Source: Microbacteriaceae bacterium (GTDB lineage: Bacteria; Actinomycetota; Actinomycetes; Actinomycetales; Microbacteriaceae). Taken from it: a stretch of 5,798 bases of DNA. The position numbers were made by a program, and so were the translations under genes. The DNA is taken from NCBI GenBank assembly GCA_025463665.1, contig JAODAY010000147.1, positions 1 to 5,798 on the forward strand, given 5' to 3'. A model generated the notes under the pieces. It saw only the letters and a list, made by a program, of their open reading frames with translations, ran no database searches and had not been told where the DNA came from. Positions 5,048-5,798 of the stretch are shown piece after piece; positions within the stretch are counted from its first letter, which is position 1, and each line of letters opens with the position of its first letter.

Positions 5048-5798
5048 TTACTTCTCGCGCTTCTTGGGCGAACTGAGCGCGGTCTTGGACGCATCGCGCT
5101 CGACGACGTCGCCGAGCACCTCGTCGATTCGCGTCAGCAGCTCCGCCGGGATCACGACGCCGGAGGCCTTTACGTTCTCTTTCACTTGCTCCGGGCGCGA
5201 GGCGCCGATGATGGCGGACGCCACGTTGTCGTTCTGCAGCACCCAGGCGACGGCGAGTTGTGCGAGCGAGAGATCGAGCTCCTGCGCGATGGGCGAGAGG
5301 TTTTGCACGCGGGTCAGCACGTCATCGTTCATGAACCGTTTGATCATGTTGGCGCCGCCCTTCTCGTCGGTCGCGCGGCTGCCCTCGGGCGGCTGCGACC
5401 CCGGCATGTACTTGCCGGTGAGCACGCCCTGGGCGATCGGCGACCAGACGATCTGCGAGACGCCCAGATCACGCGATGTCGGCACGACCTCGTCCTCGAT
5501 GACGCGCCACAGCGCCGAATACTGCGGCTGGTTGGAGATCAGCTGAAAATTGAGCTGCTGGGCGAGGGCGTGACCCCGGCGCAGCTGGTCGGCCGTCCAC
5601 TCACTCACACCGATGTAGAGCGCCTTGCCCTGACGAACGATGTCGGCGAAAGCCTGCATGGTCTCCTCGAGCGGAGTCTCCACGTCGAAGCGGTGCGCCT
5701 GGTACAGGTCGACGTAGTCGGTCTGCAGGCGCTCGAGCGAGCCGTCGATCGACTCCAGAATGTGCTTGCGGGAGAGCCCGACGTCGTTGTGCCCGTTG
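5048..5798 (-). CDS. Aldo/keto reductase, Kv-beta-like group, N-terminus cut by window edge
   Basis: A soluble NAD(P)H-dependent oxidoreductase with a TIM-barrel fold, reducing aldehydes or ketones. The last 249 residues are visible, starting from the AAC codon at 5797-5795; about 80-90 N-terminal residues, with the catalytic Asp, Tyr and Lys, lie beyond the edge. In visible numbering, LSRKHILESIDGSLERL (8-24) and DYVDLYQAHRFD (27-38) carry the catalytic His at residue 35. GKALYIGVSEW (57-67), SNQPQYS (88-94) and SPIAQGVLTGKY (119-130) are the barrel-strand and cofactor-loop motifs. IIGASRPEQVKEN (196-208) forms the C-terminal NADP-phosphate site. The resemblance is strongest to bacterial homologues of potassium-channel beta subunits, but no channel gene is in view. 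The stop is TAA at 5050-5048. The GTG at 5683 is internal to conserved sequence and is not the start. More than 600 bp separate it from the ligase gene, so it is probably a separate transcription unit. Confidence 0.93.
   Translation of the reverse strand, partial: NGHNDVGLSRKHILESIDGSLERLQTDYVDLYQAHRFDVETPLEETMQAFADIVRQGKALYIGVSEWTADQLRRGHALAQQLNFQLISNQPQYSALWRVIEDEVVPTSRDLGVSQIVWSPIAQGVLTGKYMPGSQPPEGSRATDEKGGANMIKRFMNDDVLTRVQNLSPIAQELDLSLAQLAVAWVLQNDNVASAIIGASRPEQVKENVKASGVVIPAELLTRIDEVLGDVVERDASKTALSSPKKREK

Noticed and set aside
5231..5239. A further match to the repeat core (GTTCTGCAG) to the right of the cluster
   Set aside because: It lies inside the reductase gene over the conserved VLQN codons and matches only nine bases, so coincidence is sufficient.

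Overview
The window is GC-rich and every gene I can support lies on the minus strand. Gene content, codon use (mostly G or C in third position) and ATGA/GTGA stop-start overlaps suggest a high-GC actinobacterium, possibly of the Microbacteriaceae. That placement is inference; no marker gene is present.

Reading in the direction of transcription (right to left): (1) 5798-5048, the C-terminal 249 residues of an aldo/keto reductase of the Kv-beta-like group, cut by the window edge. (2) 5047-4439, a gene-free stretch of about 600 bp holding at least seven copies of an imperfect 21-bp repeat. Four direct copies recur every 60-63 bp and are followed by three in the opposite orientation. The central pair forms a 19-bp inverted repeat. 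(3) 4438-2513, an acetoacetyl-CoA synthetase-type acyl-CoA ligase whose 641-residue frame matches the family from end to end but is broken by a TAG at codon 19. (4) 2516-1347, a thiolase-superfamily protein lacking both catalytic cysteines. (5) 1350-883, a DUF35 zinc-ribbon/OB-fold partner with an Ala-Pro tail encoded by a 9-bp tandem repeat. (6) 805-1, the N-terminal 268 residues of an MHS-type major facilitator.

Genes 3-6 look like one operon: 4-nt overlaps at two junctions and a 77-bp gap before the transporter. A reasonable reading is uptake of a carboxylate by the MHS transporter, activation to a CoA thioester by the ligase, and C-C bond cleavage or formation by the thiolase-like/DUF35 pair. 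Thiolase-like proteins without cysteine that are encoded beside DUF35 proteins resemble the Ltp2-ChsH2 steroid side-chain aldolase arrangement, so an aldolase role is a serious alternative to acetyl-CoA acyltransfer. The substrate cannot be read from the sequence.

The points most worth a second look are the amber codon in the ligase, the repeat cluster with its long hairpin, and the cysteine-less thiolase/DUF35 pair. I found no RNA genes, insertion sequences or credible CRISPR array.
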